Positions 1 to 11,799 of a stretch of DNA of 64,000 nt are shown piece by piece. Source of the DNA: Mactromeris polynyma (taxonomy: Eukaryota; Mollusca; Bivalvia; Venerida; Mactridae); NCBI GenBank assembly GCA_032209605.1, contig JASFXZ010000038.1:2480001-2544000 (forward strand). The letters run 5' to 3'. The notes beneath the pieces were generated by a model, which was not told the DNA's origin, searched no databases, and worked only from the letters and a program-made list of their open reading frames with translations. The position numbers and the translations under genes are program-made. Numbering within the stretch: the first letter of the stretch is position 1; every line of letters begins with the position of its first letter.

Positions 1-403
1 AAACTCTACAGTTAAGCTAATTGCTTCTAATTGTACGTGCGCGAGCTGAATAATGTATATTCATACTAGAGTGGCATGTTCTGTAAGCATTATGGCCGTC
101 TTTGGAGTCCTAATGTCTCTAGCATACGACATTTTTACAATCTGCGCCCGATATTGTTGGATTCTATGTTGTTTCCATGGTGAAGGTTCACAGTGAAGCT
201 ATGATAATTCAGGTAATTTGTGACCATATTGTAGAAATGGTAAAGAAAAGTCATTGTTTCTGATCGCTGAAACTTATGATATGACTGGTTAATTCAGTGT
301 GCATTATTCAAATTGGCCAATAACCAGGCTGCATTCTGAGACTGGGTCTCAAAAACAATTTTATAACATCGGAATATGTGTACATTCTTTGCAAACATCC
401 AAT
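1..403. other. AT-rich sequence, no feature seen
   Basis: No open frame, repeat array or RNA gene is visible up to the hAT-like terminus at 404. Confidence 0.5.
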
Positions 404-700
404 CAGGGGCGTATCCAGGCATACGTACGTACGCCAATGCGTACAATTCGTCAGAAAAGTTCCAAAAATCGATAAACCTGAAGACTGAGAGTGGATAGGG
501 TTGTGGGCAAATTCGACCGAATATATCAGTTGTTTGACACTGTAATTTCAGTAGTATGCTAATGACAAAGAAAATGCCATATTAACACTAAAATATAGCA
601 TGAAAACGCACCATTTGCCTCCTAATTTTCTTGGGGAGACCCCTCTCTTCAACAATTGTATCAATCCTCGAGGAATATTATTTACTTCCAATTTAACCTA
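404..700 (+). mobile_element. Decayed hAT-like transposon fragment
   Basis: The stretch opens with CAGGGGCGTATCCAGG, which resembles the CAGGGGCG-type terminal inverted repeat of hAT elements. At 605-670 it carries GCACCATTTGCCTCC followed by GGGGAGACCCC and CAACAATTGTATCAATCC, a layout I associate from memory with internal sequence of hAT-derived elements in marine animals. The matching terminus CCTGGATACGCCCCTG is not found to the right, so only the left part is recognisable, and no transposase frame remains. The open frame at 795-1112 could be more of the same element, but it shows no known motif. Confidence 0.4.
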
Positions 701-1114
701 GCGAGAGCAACAACCTCTAAACAACAACCCTTCAACAGGAACAACAATTTGCATATCGCAAAGTGTGTGATGCCCTGGAGATGTTGAGCTCTACATGAAG
801 ACAGCCAATCAAAAAGGAAGGGGGCATTATGCAACATCATGCATCACACGTTACAACTTTCAATGTTTTATCCCTTCGGGTAAGGGGGCAGAGCATACCC
901 GGGGACGCAGACTGACTGCAACATTAGTTGAGCTTGAATCAGTTTTTGGAAAATATCCACCAAAGGGGCGAGGGTTATCTGGGTCTCAATTACCCCCTAT
1001 AAGAAATTCTGTCCCATCCTCCTACCAGGGCGACAGTCTCACAGAGCTTGTCGGGAACCAACCATTATCTATAGTCTCCTATATGTCCACCCGGGTAGTT
1101 CCAACAAGTTGACA

Positions 1115-3270
1115 GGTGTATAACTATCGTGTTCGCGTATAACGAGCCGAGTATTGGGTTTACACTACCATTCTCGTGACCAAAATAATACCGAAAGTAA
1201 TTTGTATACGTATGTAGCTCATTACTTATCTATTTTTGAGTGTTTTTTTTATTTTGACATGACATCAAGATATACAGAAAAAAATATGCAGACGAGAGGA
1301 TATGTATAATCGCATGCTATTTGTGTGTTGTTTTTTTTCGTATGCGTAACCTGTATATTTGCCGTCGGCATGACATATATACATTATGTAGTCGACGGAG
1401 TCGCAGTGTCTGAATAAAAGGATAAAGTTCGCGTTAATACGTGATCTCCACATAGATAACGCCTGATTAATGGACGGCCATACAATTTGCATGATGAGCG
1501 ATAGAAAAAACTCGCATTACGTTCGTTATGAAAATTTTCATTTTCGTGAAGGGATCGGGTTTATATTGTCGAGTTTATTTGCTTTTAATGTCGCAATTAT
1601 CATGAAATAGTATAACGTATGTTTAATGGAATAAAATTCGTGTTTATCTCACAACGCATGTCTTAATGGATAATCGTAATGACACGTGTTCCGCATTAGT
1701 AATTTGACAGGCGCGCGATTATTCGTTATTTGCCATTACTAGTAATTTGTCATTACACGGTCATCGAATTCACAAGACCGTTTGTCGAGTTCCGATGTCT
1801 AAGCTATAAAACATAATTGGATCTGGAAATTAAGGAAATCTAGAAAACTAATTAGTATATGATCATTCAGTTGCATTTATTGATTAAAAAGTGTAAGTTT
1901 ACAAAGCTTTTTATGTAAATCATATTTCTTTGATACAATCGACCGAAACAAATATTCAAATGCATGCTAACCTGTGGTCAGACAACAGTTCTACGAACCG
2001 ACTCTCCATTAATTTCGATTTTGGTATCTAATGTATTTCTATGAATTCTTCGATTAGTTTCAAAGTTCCTCAAGTTATCAATTGAATGGCATTAGATATC
2101 AAAATTGCGTAGACTGATTTGTCTTAAATATTTTGATTGCATCCCCGAATTGCAATTATATAAAAACAATTTTTTAACCGGTATTCTTCTCATTATAATT
2201 ATCTCCACGTCCCTCGTTTTTTTTCATTCAAAAAAGTCGAGCGCCTTCTTAAAAGCAGTTATAATACACTCCATTCATTTCCATTGAATATATTTGCTAC
2301 TACAAGCATCATTTTCTTATTGCCTCCCTTTAACCAATCCCGATATATACAGACGAGTTCAACACAATACACCCCTTAAAACAGTACAAATGATTAATGT
2401 TGCATTAAAATGAATTATTTCGAGCACATAAGAAACATATTCAGTACATGTCATTTTCTATGCTGGCATATAAATTATGGAGAAAATAATATAGCATATC
2501 TAAAATTTACAAGTAATAAAATGTGTCTAGAGCAGAACTTTTGGAGCCAAACATAACAACTTATAAAACTGTCAAACTATGAGTCAGCAATCGTTTAATT
2601 TATCAGAAATTACCTATTAAACTAACCCTGCTATGTTTGACCTTCAAGACAGATTGAACTAATAATTACCATGTAACTAACGTATTGTATTCGGCTACAC
2701 TGTTGATCTAAATGCTCCCCATCCAAACAGCAGGATAACTTCTTAACATTTCATTACGCAGCACGTGTCACTTCCCCTCTCTAACCGGGTACAGCAATAT
2801 CCAACACCACCTCAACTTGCACATACATTTCTCGCAAAAGTGATCTCCCTTTTACAAAAAATCGATATTAAGACAATATATATATTGCGACTGTCTCCCT
2901 TTAATCGAATAATTTCTTCACTCCAATAACTAGGACTTAATTGGATGTTCGTGTTGGTATATATATTAGGTTCAGCTATATCTGCTTTCCTGCACCATTT
3001 GACAAATACAAACATTAATGTCACATATTTTGTGATTATACTCCTGTCATCTGAATAAAGCTTTGCGTAAATGTCACGTTAATACAATGTGAAGTATTCG
3101 AATTACGTACAAACAGTGCCCTAAATTTCCGGCAAGCAAAGATTGAATCAAGCAACGCATTCTGTTTTCACAATAGAAATACATTAAAATGAAAAAGTAA
3201 TAGACTTTTTTCGTCCATATAAAATACATTACACGACGATGTGGGAGACTGTATCCACTACGAATACGAG
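1115..3270. other. Gene-free AT-rich block
   Basis: Only short open frames on both strands, none with a motif or balanced composition. No tandem array or clear inverted repeat was noticed. Likely intergenic or intronic. Confidence 0.5.
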
Positions 3271-3274
3271 AAAC

Positions 3275-3489
3275 ATGTCGGTGGTGTTGGAACCGTTTTC
3301 AACAGTAGTTCCTTTATGTAGGGTGGTCAGTTGATTTAACCATTGTTGCGAGGTTACCAACCAGTACTAACTTGTTCTCCCGCAAGCAAATGACAACTTC
3401 CCAACGGGAATCAGAGGTGAATGATCACTCCGGGTTCGAACCTACACATTGGCAGTCGAGCGCTCTACCGACTGAGCCAACCAGACCAA
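3275..3489 (-). mobile_element. tRNA-derived SINE, family SINE-1 (RUDI-like tail), copy 1
   Basis: On the minus strand the element begins with a tRNA-like head. The A box TGGCTCAGTCGG is the complement of 3468-3479 and the B box GGTTCGAACCC is the complement of 3432-3442. A body follows with GTTAGTACTGGTTGGTAAC, and a tail with CTACTGTTGAAAACGG. The body word and tail recur in the copy at 59590-59876, so this is a dispersed family. From memory, the tail resembles the 3' end shared by V-SINE-type elements of molluscs such as RUDI. It is not a tRNA gene: the acceptor stem does not close and a roughly 140-bp body is attached. The 3' boundary is approximate. Confidence 0.8.
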
Positions 3490-3744
3490 ATTCACAAACC
3501 AGGGCCTCCCTATTTAAATACACAATTATATAACAGTATATAATGCTTCTAAATATTTCTACAGCTTTGGTTCGCAGCCAATCAAAAGTGAAATTCTTAA
3601 TTTGTTACACCAAGAAGTTTTATCAAAGAAACTGGGACAATGAAACAAGCTTTAAGAACAGATAATGATAGATAATATTTCCAAAAAACTACAAATTGTC
3701 AATTCGACGAAATGTAATATTGTTTCGACTAACTCTAACTTATG

Positions 3745-3940
3745 TTTCCATTCGAGGGGTACAATGCCTGACCTCTGATCCGAAAAGTTCTGAGTTCGAA
3801 TCCCGCCTCGGTGAAGTTGAATAGTCTAGTTTAAAGTCCTTAAGTAAGGCACGAACATTGGTTATTAACCAAGGAAGCAATGATCTAGAGTTATTAGTTA
3901 AGTTGCAGTAACGTGTTTCACAATAGATGTAAAATAAATA
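3745..3940 (+). mobile_element. tRNA-derived SINE, family SINE-2, copy 1
   Basis: A degenerate tRNA-like head with a B box GAGTTCGAATCC at 3792-3803 is followed by a body of about 130 bp and the tail TTTCACAATAGATGTAAAAT. The copy at 40958-41164 has the same order: CCTGATCCGA-type anticodon arm, B box, CAGGAAGCAG-type body word and the same TTTCACA(A/G)T(A/C)GATGTAAAATAAA tail. The tail differs from that of SINE-1, so this is a separate family. The name is local to this report. Ends are estimated and no target duplication was identified for this copy. Confidence 0.75.
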
Positions 3941-3944
3941 CGTA

Positions 3945-5137
3945 TAAAATCATTTAAAACTAAAGAACTGAAATTGATTCGAGATTAATGTCGAAGATGA
4001 ATGAAGCATGTTAGTTATCTATGTATAACAAACACGTTTTTGTGAAGACAATGTTTTGGTGAATGTTTTCTGCAGATAACAGCCGGTTTACAATTAAAGA
4101 CTAATAGTTGAAAATTAGATGTGTCATTTTCCGCATACCTGTTTGTAATGAAGGCGCCTCGCGATCACGTGTGGCGTTAAAATCAGTTGAAGCCAGTATA
4201 ACCATGCAATGGTTTTTATGACAATTCTGGCGGCCAACCAATTACGCCTGGTTTATCACTAAGTCATAATGTCAAATCTGTGGAAAACAGAAGTTACATT
4301 TTTCGAGTAATGCAATAAAATAGAATGCAATATTGTGCGCCGGTCGTATAAAACACAGAGATGAAACTCATTGATATCTCGTAATAAATTCATTTTACTG
4401 TTCCAAATTGGTTCATAATGATAATGCGAATTTCGGTGCAGGGTCATTAAACACGTGTATAAAATATTCCGAATCTTGCATTAACATCAGTCATTAATTG
4501 AAGTAATATTGAAATTGGTATATTTTTATCGTGATGCCTTCGTGGCAAGGGGAGGTTTAGATCAAAGCAAATATTGTCTGTGTTATGTTTGCTATTTATT
4601 CATAGTAAGACCACACCGACTGGTGTTACAATGGAAATGCTAGATCAATGATAGTGTTACATTCATTCGCCATTACATATTTTCCTCATGATCATAATTA
4701 CAGAAATAGGAAATATACTTCAGAAAATGTATCAACTCCAACTGCAAAAATATTGTTTACATATATTGAACATTTTAAAACATCAAAGTCGATTTCGTAA
4801 TAATGTGGTATTTTTTACACACTTATTTAATGTTGGTTTAACAAAACACCAATTCGAGAGTTTCTATTTTTGCGATGGTCTACCATTTAGCAATGTTGAT
4901 TCCATACAAATGATATTAAGCTATAAAGCCAGGAAATGCTGTGGCATGAACGATGATTGGTTGTGAATATGAAGCTCGTTATGTTTATGAAAAGTGACAG
5001 TTGTTTATCCGAATACTTCCGGAAATAGGTTCGTCTAATATCGCCGACATATCGACCATTTCCGTTAAACGTTCGGATGTAACTTGCGCATGATGATTGT
5101 AAACTGGCTTTTCGAAATGATTTGTCAAAAACGGCTG
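3945..5137. other. Gene-free AT-rich block
   Basis: Contains a 92-codon plus-strand frame (4688-4966) and the start of a 68-codon minus-strand frame (4985-5191). Neither has a recognisable domain or splice or start context that would support it. Confidence 0.45.
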
Positions 5138-5392
5138 ATATATACTGGTCAAAAGAGCTAGCCCGTCATCTTGTGTTTTGACAATCTTCACTACATGACG
5201 ACAGAGTGATCTAAAGCGATGTTAGTGATTTTGACAGGTTAACTCGGTCCTTTTTTCAATAGTTAATTGATTTAAATCAGAAATGATGCATCATGTTGCA
5301 ATCAGATCAGCAGAAGTTGTATCCAGTAGATTTTTAGAGATTGCGTTAAATTGTACAGGCAGGTTCGCACTTTTGACCAGTATGTATTCAAC
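5138..5392 (+). repeat. Dispersed repeat D2, unexpanded copy
   Basis: Shares a colinear stretch of roughly 250 bp with 47228-47487. Conserved words include ACTGGTCAAAA, GTGATTTTGACAG, ATCCAGTAG and ACCAGTATG. Identity by eye is about 65-75 percent with small gaps. The copy ends with a single ACCAGTATG-containing unit, where the other copy carries fourteen 20-bp units. No terminal inverted repeat or target duplication was recognised, so the class of element is unknown. Confidence 0.65.
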
Positions 5393-5439
5393 AGTTTTGG
5401 TGTTTTCTGATAATACAAGACTAGTTCTCGGCCAATTAT

Positions 5440-7011
5440 GAAACCAAAACATTACAAGTAATGTAATTCTGCTCCTTGTGTGTAGTTATAGTCCGTACTT
5501 ATTAACATGAGAACGGGTTTTAACAACTAATTAGCCGGTCAGCCAATGAAAACATGTTTTCCAAATTTTGACCAATTTTAAACAATAATGCTAATCAGCA
5601 GATTTTGAATCCTCTATAAATGTTATATGGTGCAATAAATTTGACTTTCCTTGTCATTTTTTTAATTCAAAAATGAATTATTTTGTAGATTATTTAAATG
5701 TTTGCACTTTAAATGATGCATGTTTTCTCAATATGTTTGATGTGATGAGTATCTTAGTTAATTTGCCGTAGGGTTATTGTAATTAAAGTTGATGATTTCT
5801 ATCCAAATACTAAAGAAGGAAATAGGTTTGATAATGTGTCAGTTGTATCCTGATTTCACAATAGACTTGACACTAATTAAATATCTTGATACTAATTACA
5901 ATTTCTCTTGTCGGTCACTTAAGTGCAAGCAGTGTGTATATAGGATCGTACTGTAGTAATTTCACAAGAAAAAAATGTATTTAAAAATAGTTAACTGTGT
6001 GCATGACTCTTAACTTTGTGACTTTGTGATCTAGTCTGTGACACTTAAGTATCTCTTGAAGATTAAGGCTGATCGACTCTGTGTATTTATTTCCATATAT
6101 GAAATTCTGCTTTGTAAATAATATTTAATTAACTCCATGCTTTGTGAATAACTTGTTAACTACAGACTAATTGTTGATTTTATTAAATTTGATTATCTAA
6201 CGGTAATGTGAATTTGTTTTAAATAAATATTTTCGACATGACATGATGTTCTGGTCAAGGATGGTTGCTAGGTTCATTATGTAAGGTGGGGGCCAGCAAC
6301 ACAGCATTGTAATAAATGCACAAGTTATAGCAACATTATTGAAGCCCTTTCCCAGAACATGTACACAATCATGGCAACTACAAGCAAATATGGCAGATAC
6401 AAAATTTTAAAGTTTGTTTTAAACAGAAAAACAGCAGTAAGAAGAACAACTGATATAACTATTTTCACTGGGTGTGGTCAATGACAATACGAGTCAAATG
6501 CGTGTAAAATAATTTATGTCAAATAATAAAAACAGTAGACAAATATTAACAATGAAAGGCATATAATATAACACTAGTAATGTGACTTACATCATGTGAC
6601 TTACGTCACGTGACGCCAATTAGACGCAAGTTCATGTATACACCGTTTAATTGAAGTCCATTTGCATATATGCTCTAAAGTATAGGAAAAACTTCACAAG
6701 AATTTGAAATGAGTGCTTCCAAATAAACGGCTTGCGCTCAAATCCCATAGCGCATGCGCACTCAATGACACTATTATCGCAATGAACATGGTTTAAAAAA
6801 CACGGACTTAGAAAAGCGTTTTTTCATGCACTTTGATCCTTTGACGGGTCCATAATTGTTAATGCAAGTGTACAGTTTATCAGAAAATTAATGATTTCAC
6901 GTATCTCTCTGGTGCTCCGGGCAACAATAAACTCATCTTTAATCTTTGTCATGATTTCCACGACTTTCACGACTCAGTACCTGATCAATAGGAACCGATA
7001 TCACTCACACA
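5440..7011. other. Gene-free AT-rich block with short palindromes
   Basis: No gene-like frame. It holds the 12-bp palindrome CGTCACGTGACG (6604-6615, with a CACGTG E-box core) just after two near copies of TGTGACTTAC, and the NRF1-like palindrome at 6750. Confidence 0.45.
6750..6759. promoter_or_regulatory. NRF1-like palindrome GCGCATGCGC
   Basis: An exact match to the core of the NRF1 binding consensus, which in animals is enriched in promoters. There is no CpG-rich promoter or downstream gene here, so function is uncertain. A second identical core lies at 50134-50143. Confidence 0.2.
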
Positions 7012-8222
7012 GTCATCAAACAGATTTTTATATCGCATCAACCCTGTTTCTATTTGACGCATGGTCGTAATATGTTATCTGGTCATTTTTCAAACCATTT
7101 TGTGCTGTTTTGATGAGTCTGAAATACTACGCGCATACATCTTCTAAAATTATACCATTGTTCAGAATTTTGAAAATGCCTAAAGATGTATCTGGTCCAT
7201 ATGGCCCATCTGAACGTAGACATATTTAAATGGGTTTCATGCAGTGTTGTTGCTACATTGGCTAAGATGTCTTCAATAAGAATAAAAGTTTAATGCAATG
7301 TATAACCGGTTCGAAACATATTTTCAACATATTACGCGGGGACAAAACTTATATAGATTGTTTTTAATTTTGGGATATTAAAAACTTATTTTTTCCACAA
7401 ATACAGAGGAATACATCATTAGTATTGTCTTTGATAATGCATATTTATTGATGTTTTAACTACATGTAGATCTATATAAAATAAAGTTAAAATAAAGTAA
7501 AGATAAAAAATCGCACAAACACGTACGAAAAAGCCGCTCTTTTGCCAAGTAAGTAACTTAAAACATGTCTACTAATCAAAACCTCTTGCGTCCGCATTGC
7601 AAAAAGAAAACATTTAAAACAGAAAGTGTCGGCTCTTACAAAACGTCAGATTAATCACTAATTTTTCTACTACTTTTCATATACATGTACATTAATCTCT
7701 CTTTGTTTTCTAAGTAATAATATGCTTTTTTGTTCAATTGTACCTTTACCAACAGGAAGAAAACATTTCGTATAGTTAAAACATCAATAAATATACATTA
7801 CCAAAGAATGCACTTACAATGTATTCATCTGAATGTGTCGAAAAAGACGTTTGTAAGATTTGAAATATAAAAAAGCTTTTTTTTAACAAGCTGGTGTTTT
7901 ACAAATTTTGCCTCTGCCTAACTTTTTTTTCGAATTGGTAAGACATTGCAATGGTTCGTGTTAAAGATGGTGTAGTCACAGAAGCAACATCACTGGAAGA
8001 AGGCCGGTCATATATGTTTACGTTCAGATTGGCCAGATACATATTTAGGCATTTGCAAAATTCTGAACAATGGTATAATTTTAGAAGATGTATGCGCGTA
8101 CATGTAGTATTTCAGACTCATCAAAACAGCACAAAATGGTTTGAAAAATGACCAGATAACATATTACGACCATGCAGCAAATAGAAACAGGGTCAATGCG
8201 ATAATGTTGATGATGGCATCTT
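7012..8222. mobile_element. Foldback element F1 with arms of about 460 bp
   Basis: The left arm (about 7012-7480) is the reverse complement of the right arm (about 7755-8222). Matching words include AACCCTGTTTCTATTTG, CATGGTCGTAATATGTTATC, CATTTTTCAAACCATTTTGTGCTGTTTTGATGAG (given as key words only), CATTGTTCAGAATTTTG and ATATTTATTGATGTTTTAAC. Identity is high at the outer ends and falls toward the roughly 275-bp AT-rich centre. This architecture fits a non-autonomous foldback or long-TIR DNA transposon. The 66-codon frame at 7951-8151 lies in the right arm and is not treated as a gene. Related half-copies occur near 37.2-37.6 kb and 48.4-48.6 kb. Confidence 0.8.
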
Positions 8223-8500
8223 CAGTATTATATCCAATGCAAACTTGAAAAAGTGTTGAATATTTCTGGTTTTTCGACACGGATACATTGTCTATCTGTT
8301 AGTCACACAATTATTAGCACTAATATTGTAAAGACAAATCCTGAAATAATTTTCTAAAAACAACTATGAAAATAACCAGGACTTGTGTATTAATATCGGG
8401 TTTATTATGCTATTTACGTAATGCACCTTGATACAAATAATTTGATTTGTATAATGATTAAATAGTACTTTTCATCTTTTGTAACATTTGATTAACTTAC

Positions 8501-8907
8501 CTTGATGTTCATAAGTGTTTGTTCCACATAACATAAATATTACAAAATTATGTTGTAATTGTTAAATTTTGTATTTTTTTCTCATTTTGAATCAAATATA
8601 GAAAACTTGAAAAGAACGCTAATGCATCTTGAAATTTCGGAAATTCTTAAGGGGAATTGGTTTTTAATAAAATTGATAATTCCAATAATAAAAGTGATAA
8701 TTTGAAGGAGAAAGCCGACGTTTTGAAATAATTTGGTCCTCCTACGCGTTTCTTTAGAATAAATGTGCAATAATTCTGCAATATCAGAGCAGGCTGCACT
8801 CATATTGGCTGTGATAAAACTTCGTCTTGTTGCTGCTATGTTGGCCACTGTGTCCACTGTCATGTGAGCTGCTATGTTGGCCACTGTGTCCTCTGTCATG
8901 TGAGTAT
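8501..8907 (-). other. Candidate minus-strand exon (unproven)
   Basis: On the minus strand a good 3' splice site (TTTATTTGTTTTCAG, AG at 8908-8909) precedes a frame open from 8907 to a TGA at 8582-8584, about 107 codons. A strong donor AAG|GTAAGT follows with the exon edge at 8501. The frame has fairly balanced codons. It carries two copies of a 12-residue unit (HMT[E/V]DTVANIAA, a 36-bp tandem duplication), a basic stretch (KETRRRTK) and a hydrophobic segment (VGFLLQIITFIIGIINFI) that could span a membrane. I do not recognise a family. The stop falls before the donor, so it could be a terminal coding exon with a 3' UTR intron, a non-coding RNA exon, or chance. No neighbouring exon was identified. 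Confidence 0.25.
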
Positions 8908-9250
8908 CTGAAAACAAATAAAGGAAATATACATAAGTGGACCTCAAGACGTTTTTCGCGTACAAATTGAAGTACAAGTAGTATTTTACGTAGGACCACA
9001 ATGGAAATAAGAGTCTACTCTTTTTTGTGCTATCCTAGGTGTTGGTGTGTATGGCATGGATATTATGCACATGTCATCATTATTATTTTAATATTATTGC
9101 ATGTCTTAATTATCCATGCATCATCTACTCAACTACCGATATAAATATCATATTGACTGCTATATGAGTATCTGTAAAGATATAAAGGATATATACAAAG
9201 AGGCCTATATTAGGATCTCAAGACGTATTTCGTGTACAAATCGAAGTAGC
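8862..9250. repeat. Local direct duplication around a splice-acceptor-like site
   Basis: 8896-8975 and 9163-9250 align: GAGTATCTG, AA(A/G)GATATA-type stretch, CTCAAGACGT, TTTCG(C/T)GTACAAAT and GAAGTA occur in the same order. Both copies keep CTG at the place that reads CAG|ATACTC on the minus strand. The distal copy lacks the 36-bp tandem unit found in the proximal one. Confidence 0.65.
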
Positions 9251-9274
9251 AAGCTGGGCATGGGATACGTATTA

Positions 9275-9448
9275 CAGTGAAAACAAAATAATAAGAACTC
9301 CACTGAAGAATGTCTGTCTTAATTGTGAGGTGGTCTGATTATCGAGTTAAAATATGGATAAAAATTAAACTCTGGACCATGATTTAACGATCTCATTAAT
9401 AATAAGGCGTTCTTAATTTCGTGGTGGTATTTAAATAAAGTTTTACTG
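9275..9448. mobile_element. TIR family A MITE, copy A1
   Basis: A 174-bp element bounded by TA dinucleotides. The right end, read inward, is CAGTAAAACTTTATTTAAA and contains the ACCACC word. The left end CAGTGAAAACAAAATAATAA is a decayed version of the same terminus. Internal words GGTGGTCTGATTATCGAG and TCTTAATTTCG recur in the other copies. CAGT termini with a TA duplication fit the Tc1/mariner superfamily, including pogo/Tigger-like elements. No transposase is present. Confidence 0.75.
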
Positions 9449-9449
9449 T

Positions 9450-10510
9450 ACAGATACTCGTGCATAAGCAGGATTATTTTGCGTTTGTTTTAAACAATAT
9501 TGCACGCGCACGTTTAATATGCTAGTTGCATTATACACCTTGTAGAAAGTCATAACGTACACATTTATAGGTTATCCAATTAAATATATATATATTAATA
9601 CGAAATTTAGGTTAATGGAGGAAAAAGTAGTATGTCGATTTAAATGACTTCTCGAGGGAGGGTTTATAGTAAATATTGCGTGTTTTCGGCCATTATGTGA
9701 ATTACAATTGCTTATGATGTACGTTCCAACCTATGATTTGCATGTAATAGATGCTTAAAATAATACATGCCATACACTCCGTTCTGTAATTCGAAATTAG
9801 AACTGACAATTATCTGGTACCATTTGTTTTTGGGATCGTCCATGTTTATCTAATTGCCAACTATTTTTGGCTTCGTAAAATAAATCGTACATGTTTGCGA
9901 ATATGGCATGCCATTTTCACACGCAAATGTCAAATTATGCACCCTGCTGATGCAAGCATTTATAATAAATTCAATTACGCCGTCTTTAGTAAGTTTTTTT
10001 TGTGTTGGTAATACATGAAGTTATGAATTCGAAATGAATTTTTTTATACAATCTAAATCCAATCGGGCCAAAGCATACTCAACAAAAGCCTAATAAACGA
10101 GCGAACGTCCTGATAAAAACTTTCAATCCACCGCAGATGTTAGGGATTTTTATGTTTACAAAATAACTGTCAACATTATAATTTGTATCAGTTCAATTCG
10201 GCTGACCACATCCTGATAAAAATGAAAACGTGAGTGGTTGGATAGTTATTTACAAAAGCCAACAGTTAGCTCTTTGCAATAAAACCCCCGTCCAATTTCA
10301 ATAAATTTAAATCTTCTTTGTTCCGTGTTGTAACAGTTTGATTCAATGGTTAATAAACATGACATCAATGTATGTTCCATGGTCGAAACATAATCATGAC
10401 GAACGTTTTTGTCAATACAAGTATATAGAAAGATCTAACATTCAGATTTATAGCTGAAGTTTTAAGATCTTGTAAAAAATCTTCATATTTGATTGGTATA
10501 ACTTAAACTG
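9450..10510. other. Gene-free AT-rich block
   Basis: Nothing gene-like or repetitive was recognised between the MITE and the small ORF at 10513. Confidence 0.45.
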
Positions 10511-10512
10511 TT

Positions 10513-10638
10513 ATGAAATTTGAGTATTATGCTCCAATCAAGAGAATCAAAACTGAGGATATCGCCATCGGTTTGAAGCCAGCAGAAGGAGCAGCAATAG
10601 CAGGAACAGCAGTTCTAATGTCAACCACTACTAACTGA
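10513..10638 (+). CDS. Small ORF, 41 codons, coding-like composition
   Basis: ATG at 10513 to TGA at 10636. The predicted peptide starts MKFEYYAPIKRIKTEDIAIG, continues with an Ala/Gly-rich stretch (EGAAIAGTAVL) and ends STTTN. Its mix of Lys, Glu, Asp, Ala, Gly and Pro, and its GCA/GCC/GGA codons, stand out against the surrounding AT-rich DNA, where most frames read as Ile, Phe, Lys, Asn and Cys. There is no good Kozak context, no signal peptide and no recognised family. It might be a real microprotein, part of a decayed gene, or a chance GC-richer patch. Confidence 0.25.
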   Translation: MKFEYYAPIKRIKTEDIAIGLKPAEGAAIAGTAVLMSTTTN

Positions 10639-10639
10639 A

Positions 10640-11799
10640 CCGTATACAAAACTATACATATTTCTGTGAATGCAAATTATAGCAATATGATAATTATGTA
10701 CTTTTGAAGATAGTAAACAGTAGCATTCAATTAATTCAAAAATTCCACGTAAGCACACGTTGGGTAGATCACCCTCACTGTATAGTACAGCAATAACGAC
10801 AGAGAGTGTTACGGGGAAATTCTTTTACTTTTTCTAAATAATAAAACGTTCCACTTGTAAAATTTTAGCGGCGGCACCACCCTTGTATGTACGTTGTTAT
10901 GGTAACTATAACTTTTAAGTGGCAATACCGAGACGAAGTGTCATAAAATATTCGCCGTGGATATGAAATAGATAAATGGTGAATTTGTGTTATTTTAGCT
11001 ATGTGGGTACAAAGCAGACATGTATATGATATGGGTCCACGAATGCCTGACTAACCCTTTGTTAGTGGAGCAGTATCACTATCCCTACTGCTGTTACTGC
11101 TACTACTTCCAACTTCACTTCGAAGATCTCTGAGTTTTCATACAGTCGAAAGTCAGTGTAGTTGTGTCGTTCATAAACAATATAATCTCCAGTAAATATG
11201 CGATTTGATGATCGAACGAATACATGTTTATTCACATTTAATAAAGTCAACGGATGTTTTGCTGTCCGTGACAACTTTTAGACAACATACTATGGCAGGT
11301 ACTACACTCTCATAGTTCATATACATTCTAAGGTGATAAAATGAACATTGTCTCACGGAACTTGGCTTTAATACTAGTATATCCGAACAGGATCGATATT
11401 CAATGTCTTTCGTACAATTAACATTATTTATAATGAAGCTACATTTTATGCTTTGGAAACATTTTTTTGCGAATTTGAATAATTTTTCACTGAGTGTTTT
11501 GTTAATATTGGAAATAAAGGTCAGCATATAGTAGAGAATGTTAATTAAAGGGTACTGATATACAATTTGCCAAATCATTTCAATACAAAATTATTTGGAA
11601 AATATAAAATTTCATCTCCATAAAAGTACAGTTTATTGACAGCAGGCTCCGAAGATTTTCAAGAAATATCTTGAAAAAAGATGGTCGGCGCAATCTGAAG
11701 CAAGCAAATTAACACCATTGCAATAAAAGTGTTCATTACTTTGCTTCGGAAGACAAAATACATAACAGTAAACGAATTAATGTTTTTTTTAGGTTTGAT
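10640..11799. other. Gene-free AT-rich block
   Basis: A 116-codon minus-strand frame (11228-11578) is present but rich in Ile, Phe, Cys and Asn, with no motif. No repeat was recognised. Confidence 0.45.

Noticed and set aside
795..1112. 105-codon plus-strand frame in a GC-richer patch
   Set aside because: No motif or start context. It may be part of the decayed element at 404.
3275..3489. tRNA gene
   Set aside because: A and B boxes are present, but the cloverleaf does not close and a SINE body and tail follow that recur elsewhere.
7951..8151. 66-codon frame beginning MVRVKDGVV with coding-like composition
   Set aside because: It lies in the right arm of foldback F1, and its first part aligns with the complement of the left arm.
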